From Amphiura filiformis (lineage: Eukaryota; Echinodermata; Ophiuroidea; Amphilepidida; Amphiuridae), in assembly GCF_039555335.1 (NCBI RefSeq), contig NC_092628.1:38524965-38588964 (forward strand): a DNA stretch of 64,000 nt. Reading direction: 5' to 3'. How positions within the stretch are numbered: position 1 is the stretch's first letter; every line of letters starts with the position of its first letter. Both the position numbers and the translations under genes were made by a program. The notes under the pieces are model-generated. The model saw nothing but the letters and a program-made list of their open reading frames with translations. It had not been told where the DNA came from and made no database searches. This document shows, one piece after another, positions 39,139 through 50,789 of the stretch.

Positions 39139-42100
39139 TTGGTCATGCTCTTGGCAGCTCTGGAACCTGGATGTATGTTTGAATGTACTCTTCACAAAAC
39201 AATGTAGCCAATTTGAGTGAACTACAACCATAGAAATGTTGGAGTGTGTCATCATTGATATTTTATAATGGTACCATAATTGGTATTGTAAATTTCAAAC
39301 ATTTCTGAATTTATGAGGGAAATTGACTTTGGTACATGAAAGGAAACCAGTTTATTTGCCTAGTGTCAATTTCAAATAGAGAGACATTATTCAAACAGTT
39401 TACCTACATATAAATTGTTTATACATGGTCTGAAAAAAGCTCAAAGGTCATAAACATTGAGATATTACAGATATTGAACAGAACAACTAAATGTGAATGC
39501 AGCTGGTGGTTTATGATGTCAGAGAGTCTTTTGAATACTTGTGGTCAAGTGGAAACACCTAGACACTACAGTAATTGTGTGGAATTTAGTTTGGATGTTA
39601 TACTTTTGAGTAATTTGCTGCTAGAAATCAATTTTCAGATACTGGTTACTGATAAAAAATATTGGCAACAGCGGGAAAAAATAATGTGTTGTAGATTCCA
39701 GGTCCATTATTTTAATAGTATTTTCAGAATGCAAAATGATAATTCTTGATTAAATTTGTAAAACAAATGTCTTGTGTATAGTCATATGCCTGGCAATTAT
39801 TGAATTAGGCGGAACCAGGGTAATTGGCCCATTTGAGCTTTCAAGCTGACATTCTGGCAAAGTTAACATTATGCAGGCCCTAATGGTCTGGATATTTTTT
39901 TGCATTTTTTTGGCTTAATTTTAGGCCTGTATAGCCTGATGGGTACTTAGCGGAACAGGGATGTGCGTTAGCTTTGGTGTGCATTTTCAGGCTTTTTGGT
40001 ATAACTTTTGAGGTGCAATTTTCATAAAACTGATTTAGAGATGGGGTAAATTTGTAAACAGAAATCATTTTTAAAAATTGTATAGTCTAAATCTGCATAT
40101 CCCTACCTATAAATACAAAATGAAGTACCCCCGGTAGCTCCTGGTTGACTGCATAAGCACAATATATTATTCACTAATGTTATGACTCGTGCAACCAGTA
40201 GCAAATAGCATCACCTAATGTCAGTAACCCCTGGTGCAATATTTCAATCATCTCAATAATATTCTGTTGTCTTCTTCACCAGAAGAAAATAGTTTCCCCT
40301 AGTACCAGTAACCCTTAGCTTGTATTATAACTGTGCTCAGACAGGCATGAAACCTTTGAGGTTTCAAGTACTCAAATTCCTCTTAGATTTTACAATGGTT
40401 TCAACCACTGAAACCCTGAATCACCCTGAGTTTACAACGACCTGGTCAAAGATAAACTGAAGTGCAAAATTATTAAGCTCGCATGTGATTTTATTGCCCT
40501 GGTGCTGAAAACCAGGGGGGTAACTCAAGTTTGGTTTGGGTATGGAGCACAGGGTAAAGAGGTGCCACTGAGAATCAAGGTGGACCAATCACTATTCCAA
40601 TTTTCGGACACATGTCGCTGTACCTTAAAGTCTCAAGTTTTTAATTTAACACAAATTGCTAGGAGTTTTACAACTTTTCCCCAGATTTTTTTTTTTTTCA
40701 AGAACATTCTGGAAAAAAAAACAAGCCATGCACCAAAATTGGACTAGAAAAGGGGTTCATTTTCCAAAGATTCCACTTCTCAGGTTTCAGCATGAATTTA
40801 GATTTTTTTAGTCCAAATTCCCCATGTTTTCATTTCACTTTTTCAACCCGTTTTGTGGCTTTTTGGCCAGCATTCACTCACATGCTTTTTCAGGTTTTTC
40901 TCACCAGTTACAGGTTTTTTGAGTGAAACAGAGTAGCATCTCTGATTGTTATTGATATAACGAATGACCGAAAATGTAGCCCATGTTTGCGGCACATCCC
41001 CATCCCCATATGTTCATTTGTACTGTTTTACCCTTACCCCCTCCCTTGAAAAGCTTCAAGTGTTGCCTTACTGGCAATACAAATTGTTGGGGATGAAACT
41101 CCAAGTGAATCTGAAATCCCAAATGAAACCTTACATTTTCAATCTCCATATGGACATACCTTATGTTATTTACTCAGCTTTGTTGAATTTAAGTCTCATC
41201 TTCTGTTAAGTGTAGTTCACTTACTTCAATTATTATTATTGTTTTTCAAGGGCTATCATGGAAGCCTGAGATCTTTAAGACAACGTACCAGCTTTTGTAT
41301 TAGTTGTAGTTGGATGCGGTTTGGATGCTAGTAGTTTGTGCTATTTGTAAATGTTGTGTTCTATATGATCATGTTGTGATGATGGTACTTCAAACCCTTT
41401 ACTTTATTTAGCCAGGGACTGTGTAGATACTTACTGCTAATACTGCGGCCAAAAGAGCTTACAAGAATCAATATATTTGATGGACCAGTGTTGTAGCCAG
41501 AGGGGTGGAGGTGTGTTACTCCACCTGGACCCCACCTTTCCAAGTGCATCATTGGCCAAAGCTAGGGGTAGTTAAAAGGAAATTGTGGTCAAAATTTGCC
41601 ATCAAAGTCCTTGTCACTGGTTGAGGCTAGCCCTCCTTCAGAGCCTTTCCATTCATACTATCCCAAAATATGCTATATCCAGGAACTGCTAAACACTGTG
41701 ACTGCTCTCCCCCTCCAAAAAAAGCCTTGTTTTGGTGGAGCGGTCACTGGAATTATAGGGGTTCTCATGCCCTATAGTAGGGCTAGTTGAGGCCAGTTCT
41801 TTTTCTCTATAATCAGAAAGCAACCACATTATCCAAGGGCTACAAGTTTCACCTAAAACAAGAACATTTAACACCAAATTTGGCCTAAAAACATATGCTC
41901 TTTGGACTTGATGTTACAAAATTTGAAAAAAAAAATCAGTGTTTTTAAACCCTTAAACCATTGTAAACATTTAACTTGACTTGACTTGAATATCAGCATT
42001 TTCTGTTGGAGTAAAAAAGCCAGAATACTTTGGTTTACGGATAAAAAAAATCCCAGTAGACAAAGTCATCCTCCAGCATTTGCCCGCTAATACCGATGGA

Positions 42101-42260
42101 TATTCAGGTACTAAGTATTTCTGCCGAACTTATCCTTAAAAAAGTAGATTAAAGCCAATAGAAACGGACAATGTTCTGCATCAATGATCAGTGCCAATCC
42201 CGGTGATACGTAATGCATGGGCATTATACCTGCAGATAACCTTGCTCCTGTAACTGTTTC
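39139..42260. other. Intergenic DNA without recognised genes
   Basis: Apart from the diverged MITE at 40515-41045, this stretch shows only scattered short open frames with no family resemblance or splice context. A fragment resembling CAGTG.TGTAGCC..GGGG repeats lies near 41488. Confidence 0.5.
40515..41045. mobile_element. MITE family A copy 3 (diverged)
   Basis: The left end GGGGGGTAACTCAAGTTTGG and the right part GCGGCACATCCCCATCCCC then TTTGTACTG match family A, but extra sequence lies within, so it is longer than the copies at 6817 and 32913. Confidence 0.55.
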
Positions 42261-42396
42261 CAGTGGCGTAGTGTGGGTCATCATGGGGTACCGGGTCTGA
42301 TGGGGGGGGGCACAAGCCATTTTTGGCCATTTTCTTATGGGATTTTCTAAAATTTCATATAAATTGGGGGGCACTATGAATGATGCCATGCCACTG
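42261..42396. mobile_element. hAT-type MITE (CAGTGGCGTAG ends)
   Basis: It begins CAGTGGCGTAGTGTGGG and ends GATGCCATGCCACTG. Flanks ACTGTTTC (42253-42260) and ATTGTTTC (42397-42404) match at seven of eight bases, an 8-bp hAT-style duplication. It is 136 bp with no coding capacity. Confidence 0.8.
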
Positions 42397-42456
42397 ATTG
42401 TTTCTCCTGCAATTTTGAGCATTTCTCTGGTTCGCTTAAAAAGTCTTGGTTGGCAG

Positions 42457-42833
42457 TGACGTAGTCCCGGGGGGGGGGGGTTCACTCCCATTGTGGCCTG
42501 TACACCATCCACGATAATCAACTTTTGAAAAGCACCCTAAAGAAGGATTTAACCCTTGGTTAAAACGATTCCCTAAACAGGTAAACGCACCTGTTTTCAC
42601 ACCCTAAACAGGGATTTTATTCCTTGCATCAAATTTCATACCCTAAATTTCATTTCCGCGTAATAGCAATTGCAATTTTGCCACCCTTTTTTCCAATTTT
42701 TCATGTTTTTGACACCCTAAACACGATACGCCACAGATCGTGCCTACCCACCTGAAAAAACTACCCTTTTACGCGCTTTTTATTATCGCGGATGGTGTAT
42801 CTGGCCACAATGGGAGTGACCCCCGGATGTAGT
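42457..42833. mobile_element. MITE with GTAGTCCGGGGG / GGTCACTCCCATTG ends
   Basis: TTCACTCCCATTGTGGCC and GGCCACAATGGGAGTGA are inverted, and outer GACGTAGTCCCGGGGG pairs with CCCCCGGATGTAG. Next inward, ACACCATCCACGATAAT pairs with ATTATCGCGGATGGTGT. The interior repeats CACCCTAAAC words. Confidence 0.75.
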
Positions 42834-43290
42834 TTGCAACTGTATCAAAGCATCTTCATTCAGTGTAGGGTTTACAATCCTGGAATTTAACACAGTAATT
42901 TAACATTGTTAAAAACACCTTCAGCTGCTATTTTCTTGTTTGCTTCTCATCTGGAAAAATACCGTATGACCAATAGAATCACTATTCACTATAAATGTTT
43001 TTTATTTGGTCACATGTGAGCAGCGTATTTCTTAAGTACCCCCATCCATGGACAACATAACCATGATATCTGAAGTAGAATCTGTGCTTAATTTTACACC
43101 CAATAATATGATGAAAGTACTTCATTAGCGGTGACATGGCGCCAATAACATAATGACGTCATTCAAGTTAAATTATTAGTGGATGAATTCCCGAAATGTC
43201 ACAGTCTCAATATCAATATATTACTAGTCAATTACCAAACTGTTTGTAGTGTCATTTAAACTGTCATAATGTCAATGACAGAGTTCATAA

Positions 43291-43636
43291 TGGGCTATTC
43301 CAGATATTATTGGCACCCCCAGAAGACATGTAAATTTTTACCATCAATTTTAGGGAGTTTCCAGAACAAAATTTTATCCAAAAAATGGGAATAAAAATGA
43401 TTTAAAAAATTGGGAATTCCCAGTGTACCTAAAGAAGACGGTCAAATTTTTGCCAACATTTTTGGGAATTCTCAAGCCTAAAAGAGGATATTTTTTCTTG
43501 GGAATTAAAATGTGCTCTGTATGGTTTTGAGAATAATGACCATTTGGGGGGATTCCCAGAGCAAAAAAATAGTGAAAATTTTTGGGAATCCCATGGCTTC
43601 TTTAGGGGGAGTGCCTTTAATTTCTGGAATAGCCCA
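43291..43636. mobile_element. MITE family C copy 3
   Basis: The ends TGGGCTATTCCAGA and TCTGGAATAGCCCA are exact inverted repeats. The interior differs from the other copies and carries repeated GGGAATTC/GAATTCCC-like words. Confidence 0.7.
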
Positions 43637-44139
43637 GTATGGCCAAATCAAAATGGGTATGGAGCACAGGGTAGTGTTGAATGGCCTTTGTGGAGAAGAT
43701 TTAATTTGTTTGGAAAAGAAATATGGCTCATTTGGCATTTGGCTTGATCTGTGTTAACGTACAGGAAATTGAATTCTCTGTAGATTGAGTCGGTCATGAT
43801 GGTACAGTTTTCACTGTTGAGATTTCAAGTACAGATATCAAATTCCTAAGGTGGGACAGGTGTAATTGACACTTTTTTGTGGGAAGATCATAGAAATATA
43901 TAACTTGGACCAAAGTAACAGGTATATAATGAAATCACAAAAATTGCTCCAACTCAGATTTTATGCATATTTAATTAACTAATTTGCATATTTAATTAGC
44001 AAAAATTGGACGTACTAATAAAAATGTAGCTTCACTATACAATGTCGTATCAGAACACTTGAGGTGTCAGATTAAAGCTCTTGCAAAGATCTAGTACATG
44101 GACCTGTTTCTGCTAACATCAGGGGTATTATAGCACCTG

Positions 44140-44412
44140 CAATCAAGGAAAAAAGTCTTGGAACGCTTGCGTGTAAATAACGGAAAACTGTCACCCCCTC
44201 TCCCCCGTGCAATGTTCAGAAATGCCAATGTCTTCAGCGGTTCCCCAATGTGTTCCAACATTGCTTGATGGGGATAGGGGAAGGGTAAATCATTGTTGTA
44301 GATGTCATGTTTCTTCCCAAACACAATATAGGTCATTTCCATGAACATAAGAAATTCTGCACGAATTTCGACAGAGTGTGCCAAGCGTTCCAAGGACTTT
44401 TTTCCTTGATTG
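44140..44412. mobile_element. H segment copy 1, hairpin-ended
   Basis: The ends CAATCAAGGAAAAAAGTC and GACTTTTTTCCTTGATTG are inverted, and TTGGAACGCTTG/CAAGCGTTCCAA extends the pairing to about 30 bases with one extra base. The interior has TTCCCCAATGTGTTCCAACA and GATGTCATGTTTCTTCCC. Three copies punctuate the array, and the first and last are its outer edges. Confidence 0.85.
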
Positions 44413-44451
44413 TCTCTACCGAATGCAAAATATTTCATCTAAATTTCGTTT

Positions 44452-45075
44452 TTGTCTCATAACTCAAAAACGGAATGTCGTATGAGCTTCAAATTTCACA
44501 CGATTTGAGAGTGGATTATATGCTTTGTAATCATAATAAAATTGTTGATAACAAATTTGGTTTATTTAGGGAATGGTCACCGAAAACACCCCGTATGCTA
44601 AATTACACACGTTTCAAAATTATGGCTCTAAACTGCTCTAAAATGTCGTTTTTGTCCATAACTAAAAAACAGAATGTTGTATGAGCTTCATATTGCACAC
44701 GATTTGAGAGGGGATTATATGCTTTGCAATCGTAATATAATTGTTGATAAAGAATTTGGTTTATTTAGGGAGTGGTCACTGAAAACACCCCATATGCTAA
44801 ATTACACACTTTTCATAATTATGGCTCTAAACTGCTCTAAAATGTCGATTTTGTCCATAACTCAAAAACAGAATGTTGTATGAGCTTCATATTGCACACG
44901 ATTAGAGAATAGATAATATCCTTTTGAATCATAATAAAATTGTTGATAAAATGTTGAGTTATTTAGGGAGTGGTCACTGACAACACCTCCTATGCTAAAT
45001 GACACAAGTTTTGTAATTATGGCCCTCTTCTGTATGATACTGAGTCAGTTTTCGTTTTTGTCTCATAACTCAAAA
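44452..45075. repeat. ~205-bp subrepeats, three copies, left arm of body 1
   Basis: Each copy has CATAACTCAAAAACGGAATG-like sequence, TGAGCTTCA, AATTGTTGATAA, TTTAGGGAGTGGTCACTG and AACTGCTCTAAAATGTCG. The right arm (46890-47310) has only two inverted copies, so the palindrome is unequal. The same pattern recurs in body 2 (47657-48285 and 50060-50490). Confidence 0.85.
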
Positions 45076-45382
45076 ACACTACAAATGCATTTTTCGTACA
45101 ATATCACAATGTTTTGCAGCATGTTTTCCAAAAAATTTTTTTTATGTTATTAAAACGTTATGTACCCTTTATGATATAACCTAACGTGTAAAATTTATGT
45201 TTTCTCTAAAACCTGTGTTTGCTGAGTATAGGCACATCCGGCGAATCAGAAAGATTATGATGTAACGATTTGAAACAACTCATTTCTGAATATTATTTAT
45301 AACAAAATACGCTTTTGCGATGAGAAAAAAATAAAGAAAAAAAAAACAACAATTTAATACACTTAAAGAAAAAATATAGACC

Positions 45383-45447
45383 ACCATCGGGACTCGAACC
45401 ATGCACATCAGTCAATAGCCAAAAGGTTAACAGTCGGAGGAAAAGGA
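45383..45447 (-). pseudogene. Partial inverted tRNA-like module, unit 1
   Basis: On the minus strand CCTCCGACTGTTAACC, GGCTATTGACTGATGTG and the B box GGTTCGAGTCCC are present, followed by a T-rich run, but the A-box half is replaced by other sequence. A matching piece is at about 48591-48655 in unit 2. Confidence 0.5.
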
Positions 45448-45783
45448 ATAATCCTTATGTGAATTTGTTAACGCTTTTACCATTTTGAATTGAAATAAAT
45501 ATATATTTGTTCTTTTAATTCAAAATGGTAAAGTGTTAACAATTTTATATATGAAATCAATGCTTCATTCCTTTTAATTAAAACATTCTCAATTGGTATA
45601 GCAAATGTAAACTAACGTGACGCTTCATGAGATGCGGCCTCAAAAACATAAAATGTCGATTTTGGACCATTTTGTCATTATGGTTAATTGATACATTTGC
45701 CATTTCTACTATACAAAGTTTACACTTTCCCGATACCTGACTACTATAAAATTTGAACACAACTTGTTACTTCATTTTGAAAT

Positions 45784-45866
45784 GGCAGCGTATGCAAAGC
45801 GGATTAGTCCTCAGACTGATAACCTTTTGAATATTGACCGATGTGGTTCGAGTCCCATTGGTGGTC
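45784..45866 (+). ncRNA. tRNA-like pol III module, copy a
   Basis: GGCAGCGTATGCAAAGCGGA has a degraded A box, GGTTCGAGTCCC is a perfect B box, and TCTTTTT follows at once. CTACTATAAAA lies about 35 bases upstream. The stem regions do not fold into a convincing cloverleaf. Confidence 0.5.
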
Positions 45867-46196
45867 TTTTTAAAAGTATATATATTCAATTGTTGTTTTC
45901 TTGTTTTCTTTTCTTGGTTTTTTTTCTCATCGCATTTGCGTATTTTAATATAAATAATATTCAGAAATGAGTTGTTTCTGCGTATTTATTTCAATTCAAA
46001 TTGGTAAACTTAACTGTTAACAAATTTTATATATGAAACGAATGTTTCATTCCTTTTGCAATAAAACATTTTCAATTGGTATAGCAAATGTAAACGAACG
46101 TGACGCTTCGTGAGATGCGGCCTAAAAACATAAAATGTCAATTTGGGACCATTTTGTCATTATGGTAAACTGATACATTTTGAGGTTTCTACTATA

Positions 46197-46396
46197 GGGT
46201 GCTTGTATGGAAGATAACAAAGTTCAAACCATCCTAAAGACACGCTCCAGAGGACATGCAAATGCACGGAGTACAATACCAATCACCTGTTTAACTGGTT
46301 TTGATCAAAGTAATTCTTTGTACTCCATGCATTAGCATATCTTATGGAGCGTGTCTGGAGGATGATTTGAACTCATGACCTTTCGTGCAAGCACTC
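46197..46396. mobile_element. 200-bp MITE inside body 1
   Basis: The ends GGGTGCTTGTATGGAAG and CTTTCGTGCAAGCACTC form imperfect inverted repeats, continued by AGACACGCTCC/GGAGCGTGTCT. TATA flanks both sides (46193-46196 and 46397-46400). The internal paralogue at about 45712 has CTACTATACAA with a single TATA and no insert. Confidence 0.8.
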
Positions 46397-46466
46397 TATA
46401 CAAGTTTACACTTTCCCGATACCTGACTACTATAAAAGAACAAAACTTGTTACTTGATTGCGAAAT

Positions 46467-46552
46467 GGCAGCGTGGCGTAGCGGATTAGTCCTCAGACTG
46501 ATAACCTTTTGACTATTGACCGATGTGAATGGTTCGAGTCCCAGTGGTGGTC
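46467..46552 (+). ncRNA. tRNA-like pol III module, copy b
   Basis: Starts GGCAGCGTGGCGTAGCGGAT with the A box TGGCGTAGCGG (fits TRGCNNAGYGG). The B box is GGTTCGAGTCC (fits GGTTCGANTCC), and a run of ten T follows directly. The upstream CTATAAAAG lies about 36 bases before it. The A-to-B spacing suits a class II (long variable arm) tRNA such as Leu or Ser, but acceptor and T stems do not pair properly, so it is tRNA-like rather than a standard tRNA. Confidence 0.6.
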
Positions 46553-47345
46553 TTTTTTTTTTAAAGTATATTCAATTGTGTTTTTTTTCTTGTTTTTTCT
46601 CATCGCAAAAGTGTGTCTTAATATAAATAATATTCAGAAATGAGTTGTTTCAAATTGTTACATCATAATCTTTGTGATTCGCTCGGATATGCCTATACTC
46701 AGCATACACAAGTTTTCCAGGAAACATTTATATATGCCTATACTCAGCAGCAAACACAAGTTTTAGACAAAACATTTACATGTTGGGTTATATCATAAAG
46801 GGTACAAAATGTTTGAAGTTTTAATAACATTGAAAATATTTTGGAAACATGCTGCAAAACATTGTGATATTGTAAAAAATGTATTTGTAGTGTTTTTGAG
46901 TTACGAGACAAAAACGAAATTTGACTACAGTAGAGGGCATAATTACGAAACTTGTGTAATTTAGCATAGGAGGTGTTTTCAGTGACCACTCCTGAATAAT
47001 CCAACATTTTATCAACAATTTTATTATGAATCAAAAGGATATTATCTACTCTCAAATCTGGTGCAATATGAAACTCATACAACATTCTGTTTTTGAGTTA
47101 TGGACAAAAACGACATTTTAGAGCATTTTAGAGCCATGATTAAGAAACGTGAGTAATTTAGCATAGGGGGTGTTTCTAATGACCACTCCTAAATAAACCA
47201 AATTCTTTATCAACAATTTTATTATGATTACAAAGCATATAAGGCACTCTCAAATCGTGTGCAATTTGAAGCTCATACGACATTCCGTTTTTGAGTTATG
47301 AGACAAAAACGAAATTTAGATGAAATATTTTGCATTCGGTAGAGA

Positions 47346-47617
47346 CAATCAAGGAAAAAAGTCTTGGAACGCTTGCGTGTAAATAACGGAAAACTGTCAC
47401 CCCTCTCCCCGTGCAATGTTGAGAAATGCCAATGTCTTCAGCGGTTCCCCAATGTGTTCCAACATTGCTTGATGGGGATAGGGGAAGGGTAAATCATTGT
47501 TGTAGATGTCATGTTTCTTCCCAAACACAATATAGGTCATTTCCATGAACATAAGAAATTCTGCACGGAATTTCGACAGAGTGTGCCAAGCGTTCCAAGG
47601 ACTTTTTTCCTTGATTG
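47346..47617. mobile_element. H segment copy 2
   Basis: Same ends and interior as copy 1, placed between the two palindromic bodies. Confidence 0.85.
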
Positions 47618-48590
47618 TCTCTACCGAATGCAAAATATTTCATCTAAATTTCGTTTTTGTCTCATAACTCAAAAACGGAATGTCGTATGAGCTTCAAATT
47701 TCACACGATTTGAGAGTGGATTATATGCTTTGTAATCATAATAAAATTGTTGATAACAAATTTGGTTTATTTAGGGAATGGTCACCGAAAACACCCCGTA
47801 TGCTAAATTACACACGCTTTCAAAATTATGGCTCTAAACTGCTCTAAAATGTCGTTTTTGTCCATAACTAAAAAACAGAATGTTGTATGAGCTTCATATT
47901 GCACACGATTTGAGAGGGGATTATATGCTTTGCAATCGTAATATAATTGTTGATAAAGAATTTGGTTTATTTAGGGAGTGGTCACTGAAAACACCCCATA
48001 TGCTAAATTACACACTTTTCATAATTATGGCTCTAAACTGCTCTAAAATGTCGATTTTGTCCATAACTCAAAAACAGAATGTTGTATGAGCTTCATATTG
48101 CACACGATTAGAGAATAGATAATATCCTTTTGAATCATAATAAAATTGTTGATAAAAATGTTGAGTTATTTAGGGAGTGGTCACTGACAACACCTCCTAT
48201 GCTAAATGACACAAGTTTTGTAATTATGGCCCTCTTCTGTATGATACTGAGTCAGTTTTCGTTTTTGTCTCATAACTCAAAAACACTACAAATGCATTTT
48301 TCGTACAATATCACAATGTTTTGCAGCATGTTTTCCAAAAAAATTTTTTTAATTTTATTAAAACGTTATGTACCCTTTATGATATAACCTAACGTGTAAA
48401 ATTTATGTTTTCTCTAAAACCTGTGTTTGCTGAGTATAGGCACATCCGAGCGAATCAGAAAGATTATGATGTAACGATTTGAAACAACTCATTTCTGAAT
48501 ATTATTTATAACAAAATACGCTTTTGCGATGAGAAAAAAATAAAAGAAAAAAACAACAACAATTTAATACACTTAAAGAAACAATATAGA

Positions 48591-48655
48591 CCACCATCGG
48601 GACTCGAACCATGCACATCAGTCAATAGCCAAAAGGTTAACAGTCGGAGGATTAC
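48591..48655 (-). pseudogene. Partial inverted tRNA-like module, unit 2
   Basis: Counterpart of 45383-45447 with the same intact B box GGTTCGAGTCCC and missing A-box half. The DNA just beyond it differs between the two units, showing a rearrangement there. Confidence 0.5.
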
Positions 48656-48956
48656 CAGCATTGTTAGGACTAATCTGAATTGAAATAAATATGCCATTGC
48701 ACTTTCAATTCAAAATGTAACAAGTTTGTTCTTTTATAGTAGTCATTAAAACATTGTCAATTGTATATAGCAAATGTAAACTAACGTTAACGCATAATGA
48801 TGAGATGCGTCAAAATAAATTTATGTTTTTGAGACCATCTTGTCATTATGGTTAACTGATACACTTTACATTTCTATACTATACAAGTTTACACTTTCCC
48901 GAATATGACACCTGACTACTATAAAAGAACACAACTTGTTACTTCGATTGCGAAAT

Positions 48957-49038
48957 GGCAGCGTGGCGTAGCGGATTAGTCCTCAGACTGATAACCTTTT
49001 GAATATTGACCGATGTGGTTCGAGTCCCATTGGTGGTC
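48957..49038 (+). ncRNA. tRNA-like pol III module, copy c
   Basis: Second-unit counterpart of copy a, but with the better A box TGGCGTAGCGG. The B box GGTTCGAGTCCC is intact, TCTTTTTT follows, and CTATAAAAG is upstream. Confidence 0.6.
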
Positions 49039-49369
49039 TTTTTTAAAAGTATATATATTCAATTGTTGTTTTCTTTTTTCTTTTCTTTTTTTTTTTTTCT
49101 CATCGCAAAAGCGTATTTTAATATAAATAATATTCAGAAATGAGTTGTTTATGAATATTTATTTCAATTCAAATTGGTAAACTTAACTGTTAACAAATTT
49201 TATATATGAAACGAATGTTTCATTCCTTTTGCAATAAAACATTTTCAATTGGTATAGCAAATGTAAACGAACGTGACGCTTCGTGAGATGCGGCCTAAAA
49301 ACATAAAATGTCAATTTGGGACCATTTTGTCATTATGGTAAACTGATACATTTTGAGGTTTCTACTATA

Positions 49370-49569
49370 GGGTGCTTGTATGGAAGATCACAAAGTTCAA
49401 ACCATCCTAAAGACACGCTCCAGAGGACATGCAAATGCACGCGAGTACAATACCAATCACCTGTTTAACTGGTTTTGATCAAAGTAATTCTTTGTACTCC
49501 ATGCATTAGCATATCTTATGGAGCGTGTCTGGAGGATGATTTGAACTCATGACCTTCGTGCAAGCACTC
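49370..49569. mobile_element. 200-bp MITE inside body 2
   Basis: Same element at the same internal site as 46197-46396. It was therefore inserted before the 3.2-kb unit was duplicated. The paralogous empty site in this unit is near 48885 (TACTATACAAG). Confidence 0.8.
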
Positions 49570-49641
49570 TATACAAGTTTACACTTTCCCTGATACCTGA
49601 CTACTATAAAAGAACAAAACTTGTTACTTCGATTGCGAAAT

Positions 49642-49727
49642 GGCAGCGTGGCGTAGCGTATTAGTCCTCAGACTGATAACCTTTTGACTATTTACCGATG
49701 TGAATGGTTCGAGTCCCAGTGGTGGTC
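49642..49727 (+). ncRNA. tRNA-like pol III module, copy d
   Basis: Second-unit counterpart of copy b, with A box TGGCGTAGCGT (one change), intact B box, TCTTTTTTTT terminator and upstream CTATAAAAG. Confidence 0.58.
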
Positions 49728-50522
49728 TTTTTTTTAAAAGTATATTCAATTGTGTTTTTTTCTTGTTTTTTCTCATCGCAAAAGTGTGTATTAATAGAAA
49801 TAATATTTAGAAATGAGATGTTTCAAATTGTTACATCATAATCTTTGTGATTCGCCGGATATGCCTATACTCAGCATACACAAGTTTTCCAGGAAACATT
49901 TATATATGCCTATACTCAGCAGCAACACAAGTTTTAGACAAAACATTTACATGTTGGGTTATATCATAAAGGGTACAAAATGTTTGAAGTTTTAATAACA
50001 TTGAAAATATTTTGGAAACATGCTGCAAAACATTGTGATATTGTAAAAAATGTATTTGTAGTGTTTTTGAGTTACGAGACAAAAAACGAAATTTGACTAC
50101 AGTAGAGGGCATAATTACGAAACTTGTGTAATTTAGCATAGGAGGTGTTTTCAGTGACCACTCCCTGAATAATCCAACATTTTTATCAACAATTTTATTA
50201 TGAATCAAAAGGATATTATCTACTCTCAAATCTGGTGCAATATGAAACTCATACAACATTCTGTTTTTGAGTTATGGACAAAAACGACATTTTAGAGCAT
50301 TTTAGAGCCATGATTAAGAAACGTGAGTAATTTAGCATAGGGGGTGTTTCTAATGACCACTCCCTAAATAAACCAAATTCTTTATCAACAATTTTATTAT
50401 GATTACAAAGCATATAAGGCACTCTCAAATCGTGTGCAATTTGAAGTTTTATACGACATTCCGCTTTTTGAGTTATGAGACAAAAACGAAATTTAGATGA
50501 AATATTTTGCATTCGGTAGAGA

Positions 50523-50789
50523 CAATCAAGGAAAAAGTCTTGGAACGCTTATGCAAATAACGGAAAACTGTCACCCCTCTCCCCCGCAATGTTGAGAAAT
50601 GCCAATGTCTTCAGCGGTTCCCCAATGTGTTCCAACATTGCTTGATGGGGATAGGGAAGGGTAAATCATTGTTGTAGATGTCATGTTTCTTCCCAAACAC
50701 AATATAGGTCATTTCCATGAACATAAGAAATTCTGCACGGAATTTCGACAGAGTGTGCCAAGCGTTCCAAGGACTTTTTTCCTTGATTG
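50523..50789. mobile_element. H segment copy 3, array end
   Basis: Same as copies 1 and 2 with small losses near the left end. The array stops exactly at its CCTTGATTG terminus, where unrelated DNA begins. Confidence 0.85.

Larger units (their letters stand above)
44140..50789. repeat. 3.2-kb tandem array of palindromic units with hairpin-ended linkers
   Basis: The array reads H-body-H-body-H. H copies are 44140-44412, 47346-47617 and 50523-50789, all in the same orientation. The bodies are 44413-47345 and 47618-50522. Corresponding parts of the two units look nearly identical over most of their length, indicating a recent tandem duplication or ongoing exchange. Each body is an imperfect palindrome: GTCTCTACCGAATGC just inside its left end is reverse complemented just inside its right end, and the arms pair for roughly 700-900 bp. 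The open frames inside are repeats, not genes. Confidence 0.9.

Noticed and set aside
44475-50512. Repeated ~69-codon frames (MLYELHIAHDLRG.. type)
   Set aside because: They coincide with ~205-bp subrepeats present in both orientations. The frames break between subrepeats and have no known domain.
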